From the NCBI RefSeq assembly GCF_009905435.1, contig NZ_JAAAMT010000028.1:1-64000 (forward strand): 64,000 bases of DNA, in the 5' to 3' direction. Under the pieces are notes generated by a model. It had not been told where the DNA came from. It saw only the letters and a list, made by a program, of their open reading frames with translations, and did not search any database. Of the stretch, positions 25,806 to 33,974 are shown one piece after another; the first letter of the stretch is position 1, and every line of letters begins with the position of its first letter. Source of the stretch: Pseudomonas sp. R5(2019). GTDB taxonomy: Bacteria > Pseudomonadota > Gammaproteobacteria > Pseudomonadales > Pseudomonadaceae. A program made the position numbers and the translations under genes.

Positions 25806-25826
25806 AAATGATAATTACTATCATTT
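25806..25826. promoter_or_regulatory. Fur box (apparently orphan)
   Basis: AAATGATA and TATCATTT form a perfect 8-bp inverted repeat with a 5-base spacer. The core TGATAATTACTATCA differs from the 7-1-7 Fur consensus TGATAATNATTATCA at one position. The nearest plus-strand sequence holds no recognisable iron gene. nuoA starts 253 nt away on the other strand. The iron-regulated gene it served seems to have been lost, or it has become a distal nuo site. Confidence 0.7.
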
Positions 25827-26018
25827 ATAGGTGTTACTTATTTTCTCACCTTAATGAACGGTCAAATTAATGAGGGTGCTTTGCTCGCTTAGGTATCCTC
25901 CCTTAATGGTTGTAGCAGGTTTTCTATCAACCGGGGGTGCGCTGGATCAATGTCTGTCGGAAAAACAACAAGCCGCCCCTCAGCACGCTCAGCATAGGCA
26001 CGAATGGAGGTGGGTGCA

Positions 26019-26136
26019 GGAGCCGAGCTTGCTCGCGATGAGGCCGGTAAAGGTTGCGGACATGTTGCTGCTGGAGAGGCTGTTGCGGGTGAAATATCCG
26101 CAGATGAGGCGGTTTCATCGCGAGCAAGCTCGGCTC
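26019..26136. repeat. REP pair (BIME-like)
   Basis: GGAGCCGAGCTTGCTCGCGATG at 26019 (written here in two parts: GGAGCCGAGC, TTGCTCGCGATG) is mirrored by CATCGCGAGCAAGCTCGGCTC ending at 26136, again as an inverted copy. Such head-to-head GAGCAAGCTCG elements are the typical extragenic repeats of fluorescent pseudomonads. The ~70 nt between them shows no gene, and the apparent ORFs across it are repeat translations. Confidence 0.85.
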
Positions 26137-26220
26137 TCATCAAGCATGGTGACCCGCGATGCGGCACTGTTTCAATGCCTGGGCAGTGCTATTGATGATT
26201 TTGGGGCCTCGTCCCGAGAG

Positions 26221-26667
26221 CTGGCTACCGTTGCGTTCCTGATAGCGAAGTCATTGCTGGTGATCCGCTGCTCAAGGAACTCCTAACAGTCGACCTCCTG
26301 CTCCAGGACGTGAAGGTGTTCGAGTCGCGAGCTGCCTTGAAGGCTCCGTGCGATGGTGTCTTGCGGGGCCCTAGACGCGGCGATCTCTCAGCGCTGTCAG
26401 CTTTTTCGGGTTGCGCTCCCCGGCGATGATTGCCCTGAGGATCTTCAAGCTGGTGACGCCGGAAATATTGCTGATGACATTCGCCAATTGAACGTTCATC
26501 TGCCTGAGCGCTTTTGGAATCCGATTGAGTGGCTGTGCCTGGTCATGAACCGTGTTCGCTCGCCGTCGAACCAATGCGCGCACCGAACAAATAGCGCCTG
26601 CGGGCCGAAACGCGCTGCACCCCTTGGTTGCGCTCCATGCAGTCCTTTGCAAAGCGTTGAGTCGCAA
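26221..26667 (-). pseudogene. IS110-family transposase remnant
   Basis: On the minus strand, the reading frame ending at 26371 contains VRALVRRRANTVHDQAQ, then ALRQMNVQLANVISNISGVT and KILRAIIAGERNPKKL, then TALRDRRV. This is the middle-to-late part of an IS110-type transposase. A stop (TAG) follows, but a +1 frame then resumes the family sequence as DTIARSLQGSSRLEHLHVLEQEVD. After a further stop it continues as EFLEQRITSNDFAI. At least two lesions plus missing N- and C-terminal parts mean it is inactive. IS110 elements usually lack terminal inverted repeats, so the original ends cannot be traced. Confidence 0.75.
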
Positions 26668-27242
26668 AGAAAGGAAGGCGGAGGTTGACTGCGAGGTTTT
26701 GATCCTATTCGTCGCCGCTCAGCTTCAGGAATGGCTCCGGCTATAGCGCTTCCATACCTGCTGATGAGCCCGTCACAAGCGCTCGCTTTCCTCTCAATCG
26801 TCCTCTCATGGCTTGGTACTCCGTCATGCCATTTGGGTGACTGGGTGCTTGCGGTTGCATGGGGTATAACGCATTGATCTTGAATGTAAATTGAGAGCTG
26901 CCCTTCGATAGTGCAAGATCTAAAAGTATTATCCAAGTGCGTTATATGATGTTTCAGGGGTGTGCGGAGTCGTGCTTTTTAATCAGCTGTATGGCTGGAT
27001 GCGCACAGTGTCCTGATGCGACTAGTTATTTGTTTTGTGAATAGTATGTCGATATCTCGGTAAAAGTTCCTACAGAGTTTTCGCTCGAAAATTTCGGAAT
27101 TTTTCCTATTGATGAATGAATTTATTTGTGGAAGGCTAATGGTGTGTGTTTATTTGTGTGATTGAGCGGCAGTGGTTTGATTAATGAGGTGCCGGAAAAT
27201 ACCTTAATAGCTGAGGATGTTGCATCCATTGCTTAGGGTCTC
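26668..27242. other. AT-rich spacer without supported genes
   Basis: About 575 nt with no convincing ORF on either strand. GC content is clearly lower than in the flanking core genes, especially from 26880 on. TATAACGCA (26865-26873) and TGCGTTATA (26938-26946) are inverted copies 64 nt apart. No terminator or known mobile-element end was seen. Confidence 0.5.
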
Positions 27243-27395
27243 GTGAATTTACCTACCCCAACTATCAACCGCTGTTGGTCGGGACGTCACCAATGCTCTT
27301 TGATCAAAGAGCTCTATACGACCATGCGACGAGGCATACCACTGTGGGTGGATGCACTAGTGACCCTGCCACGCTGGTTTTTGGCGTCGAGGTGA
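27243..27395 (+). CDS. Short unrecognised ORF before the MFS fragment
   Basis: A 50-codon ORF starting at GTG, preceded by TTAGGG, with the stop 16 nt before the MFS start. Its second half (LIKELYTTMRRGIPLWVDALV, TLPRWFLASR) has an ordinary protein-like composition, and the spacing suggests an operon. An in-frame stop just upstream prevents a longer reading. It may be the tail of a lost gene or chance. No family was recognised. Confidence 0.3.
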   Translation: MNLPTPTINRCWSGRHQCSLIKELYTTMRRGIPLWVDALVTLPRWFLASR

Positions 27396-27411
27396 TCCTG
27401 AAGTGAGGAGA

Positions 27412-27738
27412 ATGTTGAGTAAAATCAGTTTGGCGGCAGGAATGCGCAATATTGTTTTGCTCCGGTTGCTCTTCGTCACGGCGAATGCGTTGGGGCCTTT
27501 TGCTGCCTTATTTTTCCAGCGTCATTACCAACTCGAAAGTTCGGCGGTGGCGTTAGTGATTACGCTGATGTCGGCGTTCTATCTCGCGGGTAATCTATTG
27601 GGCGGGGCGCTGGTCGGTCATTGTTCATTCCGGGCGCTATTCATTTGTACTTCGTCCTGTTCATCAGTGTTTCTGTTACTCGCTGTCGTGTTCAGCTCAT
27701 CGGTCGCATGGACGGAAGCGGCGCCCCGTGTTTCATAG
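27412..27738 (+). pseudogene. MFS transporter, truncated N-terminal fragment
   Basis: The 108-aa reading starts at ATG 27412 behind AGGAG. It contains the first two or three membrane helices of a major-facilitator exporter: RNIVLLRLLFVTANALGPF, then an extracytoplasmic QRHYQLESS loop, then ALVITLMSAFYLAGNLLGGALVG with the usual motif-A position. The hydrophobic pattern runs on to LLLAVVFSSS and then stops. MFS proteins have ~400 residues and twelve helices, so about three-quarters is missing. It lies upstream of leuS on the same strand and may have exported the compound that leuS protected against. That link is inference. Confidence 0.6.
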
Positions 27739-27817
27739 CCACAAAGGAGCTGAAACCTGCATCCGAAGCCGGCTGGCTAGCCGCTTTGAAACATCAATGG
27801 AAAGAGGTGTGGTTAAG

Positions 27818-28140
27818 ATGAACGCGACAACGCAGGATTTGTTTGGTCGGTTGTACACGGCTTCCCCGACCCTGGTCAAAACCGATGATTTCGAAAATAT
27901 GGCCAAATTTTTATTTCATTGTTTATGACAGTCTGTATCGATCGCTTAAAGCGAAATATAGACCGGCTCATGCATTTAGTGTTTGGCCCGGTGGCTGGCT
28001 ATGGGGTGGGCGCAACTGGGAAAAGTCGGAGTCCAAAATCTTGTCTATTTCGATAAGCGCTTTTTGTGGCAAGCGTTCTCTTGTTGAAGTTGACCGGAAG
28101 TTTACAAGGGAATGTGAGCCGAATGAGTCATTGTCGCTCA
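27818..28140 (+). pseudogene. Frameshifted unrecognised gene before leuS
   Basis: ATG 27818 follows GGAAAGAGG and begins a 36-aa reading, MNATTQDLFGRLYTAS through DDFENMAKFLFHCL, which ends at 27928. Shifting frame there gives a natural continuation, YDSLYRSLKAKYRPAHAF. A second shift near 28030 gives GVQNLVYFDKRFLWQAF. Protein-like sequence that moves through three frames points to a decaying gene rather than three small ones. I did not recognise the family. It precedes leuS on the same strand. Confidence 0.4.
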
Positions 28141-28165
28141 GTTCCAGCAATGTTGAGGAACCTCT

Positions 28166-30757
28166 ATGCGACCGCAGTACGATCCAGCCTGGGTAGAAAG
28201 TACGGCGCAGGCCAAATGGCTTCAAGATGATGTATTCAGGGCGGTCGAAGATGAAAGTCGGCCCAAGTTTTATGCTTGCTCCATGCTTCCCTATCCATCA
28301 GGTAAGTTGCACATGGGCCACGTACGCAACTATACGATCAACGACATGCTGGCCCGTCATTTGCGCATGAAGGGGTTCAACGTGCTAATGCCGATGGGGT
28401 GGGATGCTTTCGGTTTGCCGGCAGAGAATGCGGCTATGCAGTCGGGCGTTTCTCCCGCCCAGTGGACACGGTTGAATATTGCTGACATGAAGTCGCAAAT
28501 GCAGCCGCTGGGCCTGGCTTTCGACTGGTCGCGAGAAATCGCCACCTGCGACCCGGAATACTACAAGTGGAACCAGTGGTTTTTCTTGAAACTGCTGGAA
28601 AAGGGCGTGGCCTACAAGAAAACCCAGATAGTCAACTGGGACCCTGTCGATCAAACAGTTCTGGCCAATGAGCAGGTGATCGATGGTCGAGGCTGGCGAT
28701 CTGGGGCGCTCGTCGAGAAACGGGAAATTCCCGGGTACTACCTGCGCATCACTCAATATGCCGAAGAGCTGCTATCGTCCATCGACACTTTGGATGGCTG
28801 GCCGGATATGGTCCGCACCATGCAGCGCAACTGGATTGGCAAGGCCACCGGGGTTCGTCTGGCATTCGCCCACAAGATTCAAAACGCCTCCGGGCAACTA
28901 ATCGATGCAGGCAAACTGTGGGTGTTTACAACCCGCGTCGATACGCTCATGGGAGTGACGTTTTGTGCCATTTCTCCCGAGCATGCACTTGCCAGGCGCG
29001 CTCTGGAGATCAATCCCGGCCTTGAGTCGCAGGTGCAGGCGTGTCGGCAAGCGGAAGATGCGGGCACGGCTTTCAGAGCCCAAGTCAAGATCGGCGTTCC
29101 CACCGGTTTGCAGATCGACCACCCGTTGACCGGTGAGCCTGTCGCACTGTGGATTACCAACTACGTGCTCGGCGGATATGGTGAAGGGGCCCTGATGGGG
29201 GTGCCTGCCCATGATAAACGTGACTTCGAATTTGCCAATCAATACGGTTTGCTTGTTCGCCAGGTCATTGCCTGCGACGATCAGGTATACGACCCCCGGG
29301 GCTGGTCAGACACCTACACCAGTCGGGACGGCCATCTAGTCAACTCCGGCACCTACGATGGGCTGGCAGTCGCACAGGCCACCCGGGCCATCGTCGCTGT
29401 ACTGCGTGAGCGTGGAATGGGCGAGGAGACCACCACATGGCGCCTGCGCGACTGGGGAATTTCACGGCAGCGTTACTGGGGTACCCCAATTCCCATTATC
29501 CATTGTGAGCAATGTGGCGACGTTCCGGTACCTTACTCGGATCTGCCCGTGGTGTTGCCCACCGATTGCACTCCCGACGGCAGCGGCAATCCGTTGCTGC
29601 AGCATGACGGGTTTCGCCATGTGGCTTGCCCTCGCTGCGCAGCGCCTGCGCTGCGTGAAACGGACACCATGGATACCTTCGTGGATTCAAGCTGGTATTT
29701 CATGCGCTATTGCGATCCCGACAGTCATACCTCGATGGTGGGGGCCGGCAGCCGATACTGGATGCCGATTGACCAATACATCGGCGGTATCGAGCATGCG
29801 GTTCTGCATTTGCTCTACGCCAGATTCTGGACCCGGGCGATGCGTGATGAAGGGCTGGTGAACTTCAGCGAGCCATTCAAAAGCCTGTTTACCCAAGGAA
29901 TGCTGCTGCGTGAAAGTTATTACCGAAAAGCCGACGACGGTAGCCGGCGGTGGTTCTATCCCGCTCAGGTGTTGGTCGAATACGATGAAAAAAGCCGCCC
30001 GGTGAGGGCCACGGCGCTTGAGGATGGTTTACCTGTCACCATTGGCGACGTGGAGAAGATGTCCAAGTCCAAGAACAACGTCGTCGAGCCGAAGGACATC
30101 ATCAACAAGTTTGGTGCCGACACGGCCCGATTGTTTACGATCTTTGCGGGCCCCCCTGACCAGAGCACGATCTGGAGCGACAGTGGCGTTGAGGGTGCCT
30201 ATCGCTTCCTGCGCCGGCTCTGGCGCTTTGCCAGCGAGGAGCAGGCCCCACGTAATGGGGATGAGCAGGCTGAAGATGTTGCCGAATCCAGACGCGTGCG
30301 CTTTGAGATGCATTGTTTGCTGCAGCAGATCAACATTGATTACGAACGACTGCAATACAACACCGTGGTGTCGGGCGCGATGAAAATGCTCAAGGTTCTG
30401 GAGGGGGGCAAGGCGGCCGGTCAGCAGACGTCGCGCGAGGGCATGGCAATCCTGTTGCAGGTTTTGCATCCAGTGACGCCGCATATCTCCCAGGTCCTCT
30501 GGGATGAGCTGGGGTTCGCAGGTGATATCTACGACAGTTCGTGGCCGGTTCCGGATAGCGAAACTTTGAAACAGGACGAAGTAAAAATGATGGTGCAGGT
30601 CAATGGCAAGTTGCGCGGAGATATCATGATCCAGGCTAATGCCGATCACGAATTGATACGAAGCCGGGCGTTATCCGATGCTGCCTTGCGCAGTCACCTG
30701 GAAGGCGCCGGGAGGATGATCGTGGTGCCCAACCGTCTGGTGAACTTCATCGTCTGA
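28166..30757 (+). CDS. leuS: Leucyl-tRNA synthetase, accessory (betaproteobacterial-type)
   Basis: An intact 863-aa class I synthetase that charges tRNA-Leu. HMGH (49-52) and KMSKS (631-635) are complete. The CP1 editing domain has TTRVDT (255-260, with the discriminating Thr at 260) and the universal Asp at 353. The zinc-like pairs HCEQC and CPRC (447-491) are present. Wording such as YTINDMLARHLRM, VFTTRVDTLMGVTFCAIS and NIDYERLQYNTVVSGAMKML follows Burkholderia/Ralstonia-type LeuRS as I remember them. Pseudomonas housekeeping LeuRS differs (YTIGDV, TTRPDT). The usual neighbours holA and lptE are absent, and decayed genes precede it. GAGGAACCTCT precedes ATG. It is probably a horizontally acquired second copy, perhaps inhibitor-tolerant. 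Confidence 0.93.
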   Translation: MRPQYDPAWVESTAQAKWLQDDVFRAVEDESRPKFYACSMLPYPSGKLHMGHVRNYTINDMLARHLRMKGFNVLMPMGWDAFGLPAENAAMQSGVSPAQWTRLNIADMKSQMQPLGLAFDWSREIATCDPEYYKWNQWFFLKLLEKGVAYKKTQIVNWDPVDQTVLANEQVIDGRGWRSGALVEKREIPGYYLRITQYAEELLSSIDTLDGWPDMVRTMQRNWIGKATGVRLAFAHKIQNASGQLIDAGKLWVFTTRVDTLMGVTFCAISPEHALARRALEINPGLESQVQACRQAEDAGTAFRAQVKIGVPTGLQIDHPLTGEPVALWITNYVLGGYGEGALMGVPAHDKRDFEFANQYGLLVRQVIACDDQVYDPRGWSDTYTSRDGHLVNSGTYDGLAVAQATRAIVAVLRERGMGEETTTWRLRDWGISRQRYWGTPIPIIHCEQCGDVPVPYSDLPVVLPTDCTPDGSGNPLLQHDGFRHVACPRCAAPALRETDTMDTFVDSSWYFMRYCDPDSHTSMVGAGSRYWMPIDQYIGGIEHAVLHLLYARFWTRAMRDEGLVNFSEPFKSLFTQGMLLRESYYRKADDGSRRWFYPAQVLVEYDEKSRPVRATALEDGLPVTIGDVEKMSKSKNNVVEPKDIINKFGADTARLFTIFAGPPDQSTIWSDSGVEGAYRFLRRLWRFASEEQAPRNGDEQAEDVAESRRVRFEMHCLLQQINIDYERLQYNTVVSGAMKMLKVLEGGKAAGQQTSREGMAILLQVLHPVTPHISQVLWDELGFAGDIYDSSWPVPDSETLKQDEVKMMVQVNGKLRGDIMIQANADHELIRSRALSDAALRSHLEGAGRMIVVPNRLVNFIV

Positions 30758-30781
30758 ATACTCCGGGCTGATGCTCTGGAA

Positions 30782-30824
30782 ACGAAAAACCCGGTGTTTC
30801 GTGAGAAACGCCGGGTTTTTTCGT
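30782..30824. terminator. Shared terminator of leuS and aceA
   Basis: AAACCCGG and CCGGGTTT pair with an inner GTTTC/GAAAC extension. A-runs and T-runs on the two sides suit both strands. It lies between the converging leuS and aceA stops. Confidence 0.8.
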
Positions 30825-30854
30825 TCAGGCACTGGGCCTGTCAGAGCTGATCAA

Positions 30855-32180
30855 TCAATGAAACTGCTCTTCTTCAGTCGAGCCGGTCAGCGCGGTGACC
30901 GAGGATGAGCCACCCTGGATCACGGTGGTCATGTCGTCGAAGTAGCCGGTGCCCACTTCCTGCTGGTGCGCCACGAAGGTATAGCCTTTGGCGGCGTCAG
31001 CGAACTCCTGCTCTTGCAGTTTCACGTAGGCGGTCATGTCGTTGCGGGCGTAGTCGTGCGCCAGGTTGAACATGCTGTGCCACATGTTGTGGATGCCTGC
31101 CAGGGTGATGAACTGGTGCTTGTAGCCCATGGCCGACAGCTCGCGCTGGAACTTGGCGATGGTCGCGTCGTCCAGGTTTTTCTTCCAGTTGAAGGAAGGC
31201 GAGCAGTTGTAGGACAGGATCTGGTCCGGGTATTCCTTCTTGATCGCTTCGGCGAAGCGACGGGCTTCGTCCAGGTCCGGCTTGGCGGTTTCACACCAGA
31301 TCAGGTCGGCGTAAGGGGCGTAGGCCAAGCCGCGGGCGATGGCTTGATCGAGACCTGCACGAACCTTGTAGAAGCCTTCCTGGGTACGGGTGCCGGTCAC
31401 GAATGGCTGGTCGTACGGGTCGCAGTCGCTGGTCAGCAGGTCGGCGGCGTTGGCGTCGGTACGGGCCAGGATAATGGTCGGTACACCGGCAACGTCAGCG
31501 GCCAGGCGAGCGGCAGTCAGCTTCTGAACGGCTTCCTGAGTTGGCACCAGTACCTTGCCGCCCATGTGGCCGCATTTTTTCACTGAAGCCAGTTGGTCTT
31601 CGAAGTGAACGCCAGCGGCGCCTGCTTCGATCATGCTCTTCATCAGTTCGTAGGCGTTCAGGACGCCACCGAAACCGGCTTCGGCGTCAGCAACGATTGG
31701 CGCGAAGTAGTCGATGTAGCCGTCGTCGCCCGGGTTCTTGCCGGCTTTCCACTGGATCTGGTCGGCACGACGGAACGAGTTGTTGATGCGCTTGACCACG
31801 GTTGGAACCGAATCCACCGGGTACAGCGACTGGTCTGGGTACATGGACTCGGCAGAGTTGTTGTCTGCAGCGACTTGCCAGCCCGACAGGTAGATGGCCT
31901 GGATGCCGGCCTTCACTTGCTGTACAGCCTGGCCGCCGGTCAGGGCGCCCATGCAGTTGACGAAGTCCTTGTCTGGACGGAAGGAAGGCTTGGCACCTTG
32001 GGTGACCAGGTTCCACAGCTTTTCAGCGCCCATGCGGGCCAGGGTGTGCTCAGGTTGGACCGAGCCACGCAGACGAACGACATCAGCGGCAGAGTAGGTA
32101 CGAGTCACGCCTTTCCAGCGCGGGTTTTCTGCCCAGTCTTTTTCAAGGGCTGCAATTTGCTGTTCGCGTGTCAGTGCCAT
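30855..32180 (-). CDS. aceA: Isocitrate lyase
   Basis: Isocitrate lyase splits isocitrate into glyoxylate and succinate, the first step of the glyoxylate shunt used on acetate and fatty acids. The 441-aa protein carries the KKCGHMGG signature (201-208) with catalytic C203 and the metal-binding region around VHFEDQ. ATG 32180 ([12 protein letters not shown]) has GAGG 10 nt upstream and matches the family start. The longer reading to 32270 is not conserved. It is a single gene with a 528-nt upstream gap. It competes with Icd and Idh, both in this window, for isocitrate. Confidence 0.96.
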   Translation of the reverse strand: MALTREQQIAALEKDWAENPRWKGVTRTYSAADVVRLRGSVQPEHTLARMGAEKLWNLVTQGAKPSFRPDKDFVNCMGALTGGQAVQQVKAGIQAIYLSGWQVAADNNSAESMYPDQSLYPVDSVPTVVKRINNSFRRADQIQWKAGKNPGDDGYIDYFAPIVADAEAGFGGVLNAYELMKSMIEAGAAGVHFEDQLASVKKCGHMGGKVLVPTQEAVQKLTAARLAADVAGVPTIILARTDANAADLLTSDCDPYDQPFVTGTRTQEGFYKVRAGLDQAIARGLAYAPYADLIWCETAKPDLDEARRFAEAIKKEYPDQILSYNCSPSFNWKKNLDDATIAKFQRELSAMGYKHQFITLAGIHNMWHSMFNLAHDYARNDMTAYVKLQEQEFADAAKGYTFVAHQQEVGTGYFDDMTTVIQGGSSSVTALTGSTEEEQFH

Positions 32181-32708
32181 GGAGATAAACCTCGTCGCAT
32201 AGGTCTTGGGTGAAAAATTCTTGCTCCGTCTGGCAGCTGTCTCGACAACATACCGGTGACTTGCTCGCAAACCAGAAGCTTAGGCGCTCGAGTCCTGGTT
32301 TGACGGGGCGGGCGACGATCGAACGATGAGGTCGATTGAAGAAGAGGAAGTGGTCGGGCGTCGGGCGAGTCTTGCGGGCGCACTGTGGCTCGTGGATGCC
32401 GGTGTGCAGCCGAAAGGGTCTTGCCGTGTACCTCGTATCTGCTTCCGTCCCTCAGGACAACTTCGTTCCAGTCGCAACCTCGTCAAACTGCCTTGTGGGC
32501 GGTACAGACACGAATCGGCTCAGGTGGGTAGGGTTAGAGCGGCGATTCGAAGGCCCTTGTCGGGGCCTCTGATTAGCGGGAGCGGGGCCATCATGCCTCC
32601 GTGATTTTTCGCCGTCAAATGTTTTGTAGTGGTTTTTTTGGTCCACTACATCTTTGGTCTAATACGACTGAGCAGTCAGTTTCAAGGCCTTTGGTCGAAG
32701 CCTTGATT
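32181..32708. promoter_or_regulatory. Long aceA upstream region with palindrome
   Basis: A 528-nt intergenic stretch that presumably holds the aceA promoter on the minus strand. TGTAGTGG (32625-32632) and CCACTACA (32643-32650) are perfect inverted copies 10 nt apart. The halves TGTAGT/ACTACA resemble sites of the RpiR-type regulator RccR, a known controller of aceA in pseudomonads. The spacing is wider than I recall for RccR and the site is ~445 nt from aceA, so the assignment is tentative. The 64-codon ORF below it (32452-32646) has no recognisable features. Confidence 0.45.
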
Positions 32709-33455
32709 TCATTGAGGTCCGTCCAAAGCGTCGACCTTGACCCTCAGGGTCATGTCATCGCGGCCCTGGGTCGAATAATGGCGCGAGTAGCCATTTTGAT
32801 CGGCCTGGCTCTGGCGATTGACCCCTGCCAGGGTGATCCATTCGCCCAGTCGACCGCTGACGTTGGTGTCGGTGCTTTGCACATTCACGACATCCGGCTG
32901 TTCCTGGCTCATCCGGTCGTTGTTGGTGCTGATGCTCACGTGCACGGTTTGCCCGGTGACGCTGGCGGTCACGTAGAAGCCTTGGGTCACGTTGCGGTAT
33001 TGGGTCTGGGCCTGAATCTGGCCGTAAGGATCGCTCTGGGTGCTGGTCAGTGGCACGCTCTGGCCGACCTGGATCAGCGCGGGTGAACCTTCGGTGGTCT
33101 GAATTTGCTGGATCCCGCCGCTGCGGTTGGTGGTGCTGTAAGTGATGATTCGGGTATTGCCGGGGCCGCCTTGCTGGACATTGCTGTCGCTGGAATCGAC
33201 GCTGATCAGAAGTCGCCTTGCGGGCCTGTCGAGCTGGTTGATCAGGACGCGAAGTTCGTCGATCTTGCGCGGTTCGGCGTTGACGATCAATTGGTTGCCA
33301 TAAGCACTGACCTTGCCTTCGTCGCCCAAAAACTGCTGAGCGGCGGGCAACAGCTCTTCACTGGGGCGGTGGTTGAGGGGCAAGACTTGCGTATCGGCAA
33401 GCAGGGGAAGGCTGAGACTCAGCAGGAGGGAAGCGAGGAGGGTGCGTAGCGGCAT
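32709..33455 (-). CDS. Secretin N-domain-like exported protein
   Basis: A 248-aa protein with a signal peptide (residues 1-~20, ending LPLLADT). A short domain resembling the secretin/NolW N1 fold follows: VLPLNHRPSEELLPAAQQFLG, then YGNQLIVNAEPRKIDELRVLINQLD. The remainder is Ser/Thr/Gln-rich and beta-prone (SVPLTSTQSDPYG, VTASVTGQTVHVSIST). The C-terminal pore domain of true secretins is absent, so it cannot form a channel by itself. Start ATG 33455 is preferred over 33461 because GGAG is then 9 nt upstream. No secretion-system genes are adjacent. Function unknown. Confidence 0.75.
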   Translation of the reverse strand: MPLRTLLASLLLSLSLPLLADTQVLPLNHRPSEELLPAAQQFLGDEGKVSAYGNQLIVNAEPRKIDELRVLINQLDRPARRLLISVDSSDSNVQQGGPGNTRIITYSTTNRSGGIQQIQTTEGSPALIQVGQSVPLTSTQSDPYGQIQAQTQYRNVTQGFYVTASVTGQTVHVSISTNNDRMSQEQPDVVNVQSTDTNVSGRLGEWITLAGVNRQSQADQNGYSRHYSTQGRDDMTLRVKVDALDGPQ

Positions 33456-33545
33456 GTCCATAATCTCCGCGAGTGGAGACGACATGATGGCAAATTTTCT
33501 GCTACAGCAGGAGCGACCTGGGTCACTCCTGCTGAAAACAGCGAA

Positions 33546-33974
33546 TCAGGCGCGCGAATCGCGAACCATATCAACGTGTGGAATGCCTGCTTCCAGGAAT
33601 TCTTCGCTGACGATCCTGAAGCCCAGCCGCTCATAGAACGGTATGGCCTGGACCTGCGCACTCAGCATTTGTTGCTTGAGGTCGCGGTTCTGGGCTTCGC
33701 TGATCACGGCGCTCATCAGTGCATCGCCGACTTTCAGGCCGCGCCAGTCCTTGAGCACCGATACCCGCCCGATCTGACCGTCGGGTAGCAGCCTGGCGGT
33801 GCCGACCGGGTAGTCGCCTTCGAGTGCGAGAAAATGCACGGCGTCGATGTCGTCGGCATCCCATTCAAGCTCCGGTGGTACCGATTGCTCGGCGATAAAC
33901 ACGCTGTCGCGGATACGGCGTATTTCGGCGTTGTCTTTGTGCCAGTCGGCAATACGGACGCGGATTTTATTCAT
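33546..33974 (-). CDS. GNAT family N-acetyltransferase
   Basis: A 142-aa single-domain acetyltransferase that uses acetyl-CoA. The family fold is visible: the V/R-x-x-G/A motif A region reads RVSVLKDWRGLKVGDALM and motif B reads AIPFYERLGFRIV. It overlaps the end of roxA by 8 bp and is on the same strand, so the two are probably co-transcribed. The acceptor is unknown. A 9-bp stem (CAGCAGGAG/CTCCTGCTG) at about 33506-33534 follows its stop and could be a weak terminator. Confidence 0.88.
   Translation of the reverse strand: MNKIRVRIADWHKDNAEIRRIRDSVFIAEQSVPPELEWDADDIDAVHFLALEGDYPVGTARLLPDGQIGRVSVLKDWRGLKVGDALMSAVISEAQNRDLKQQMLSAQVQAIPFYERLGFRIVSEEFLEAGIPHVDMVRDSRA

Noticed and set aside
25870-26286. 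138-codon plus-strand ORF after the Fur box
   Set aside because: It runs through both REP copies and has no protein-like pattern. It is more likely repeat DNA read as codons.
26496-26936. 146-codon minus-strand ORF overlapping the IS110 relic
   Set aside because: The transposase similarity lies in the other frame. This one gives no family match.
32452-32646. 64-codon minus-strand ORF upstream of aceA
   Set aside because: No ribosome site or recognisable domain. It begins inside the palindrome and is more likely part of the leader.
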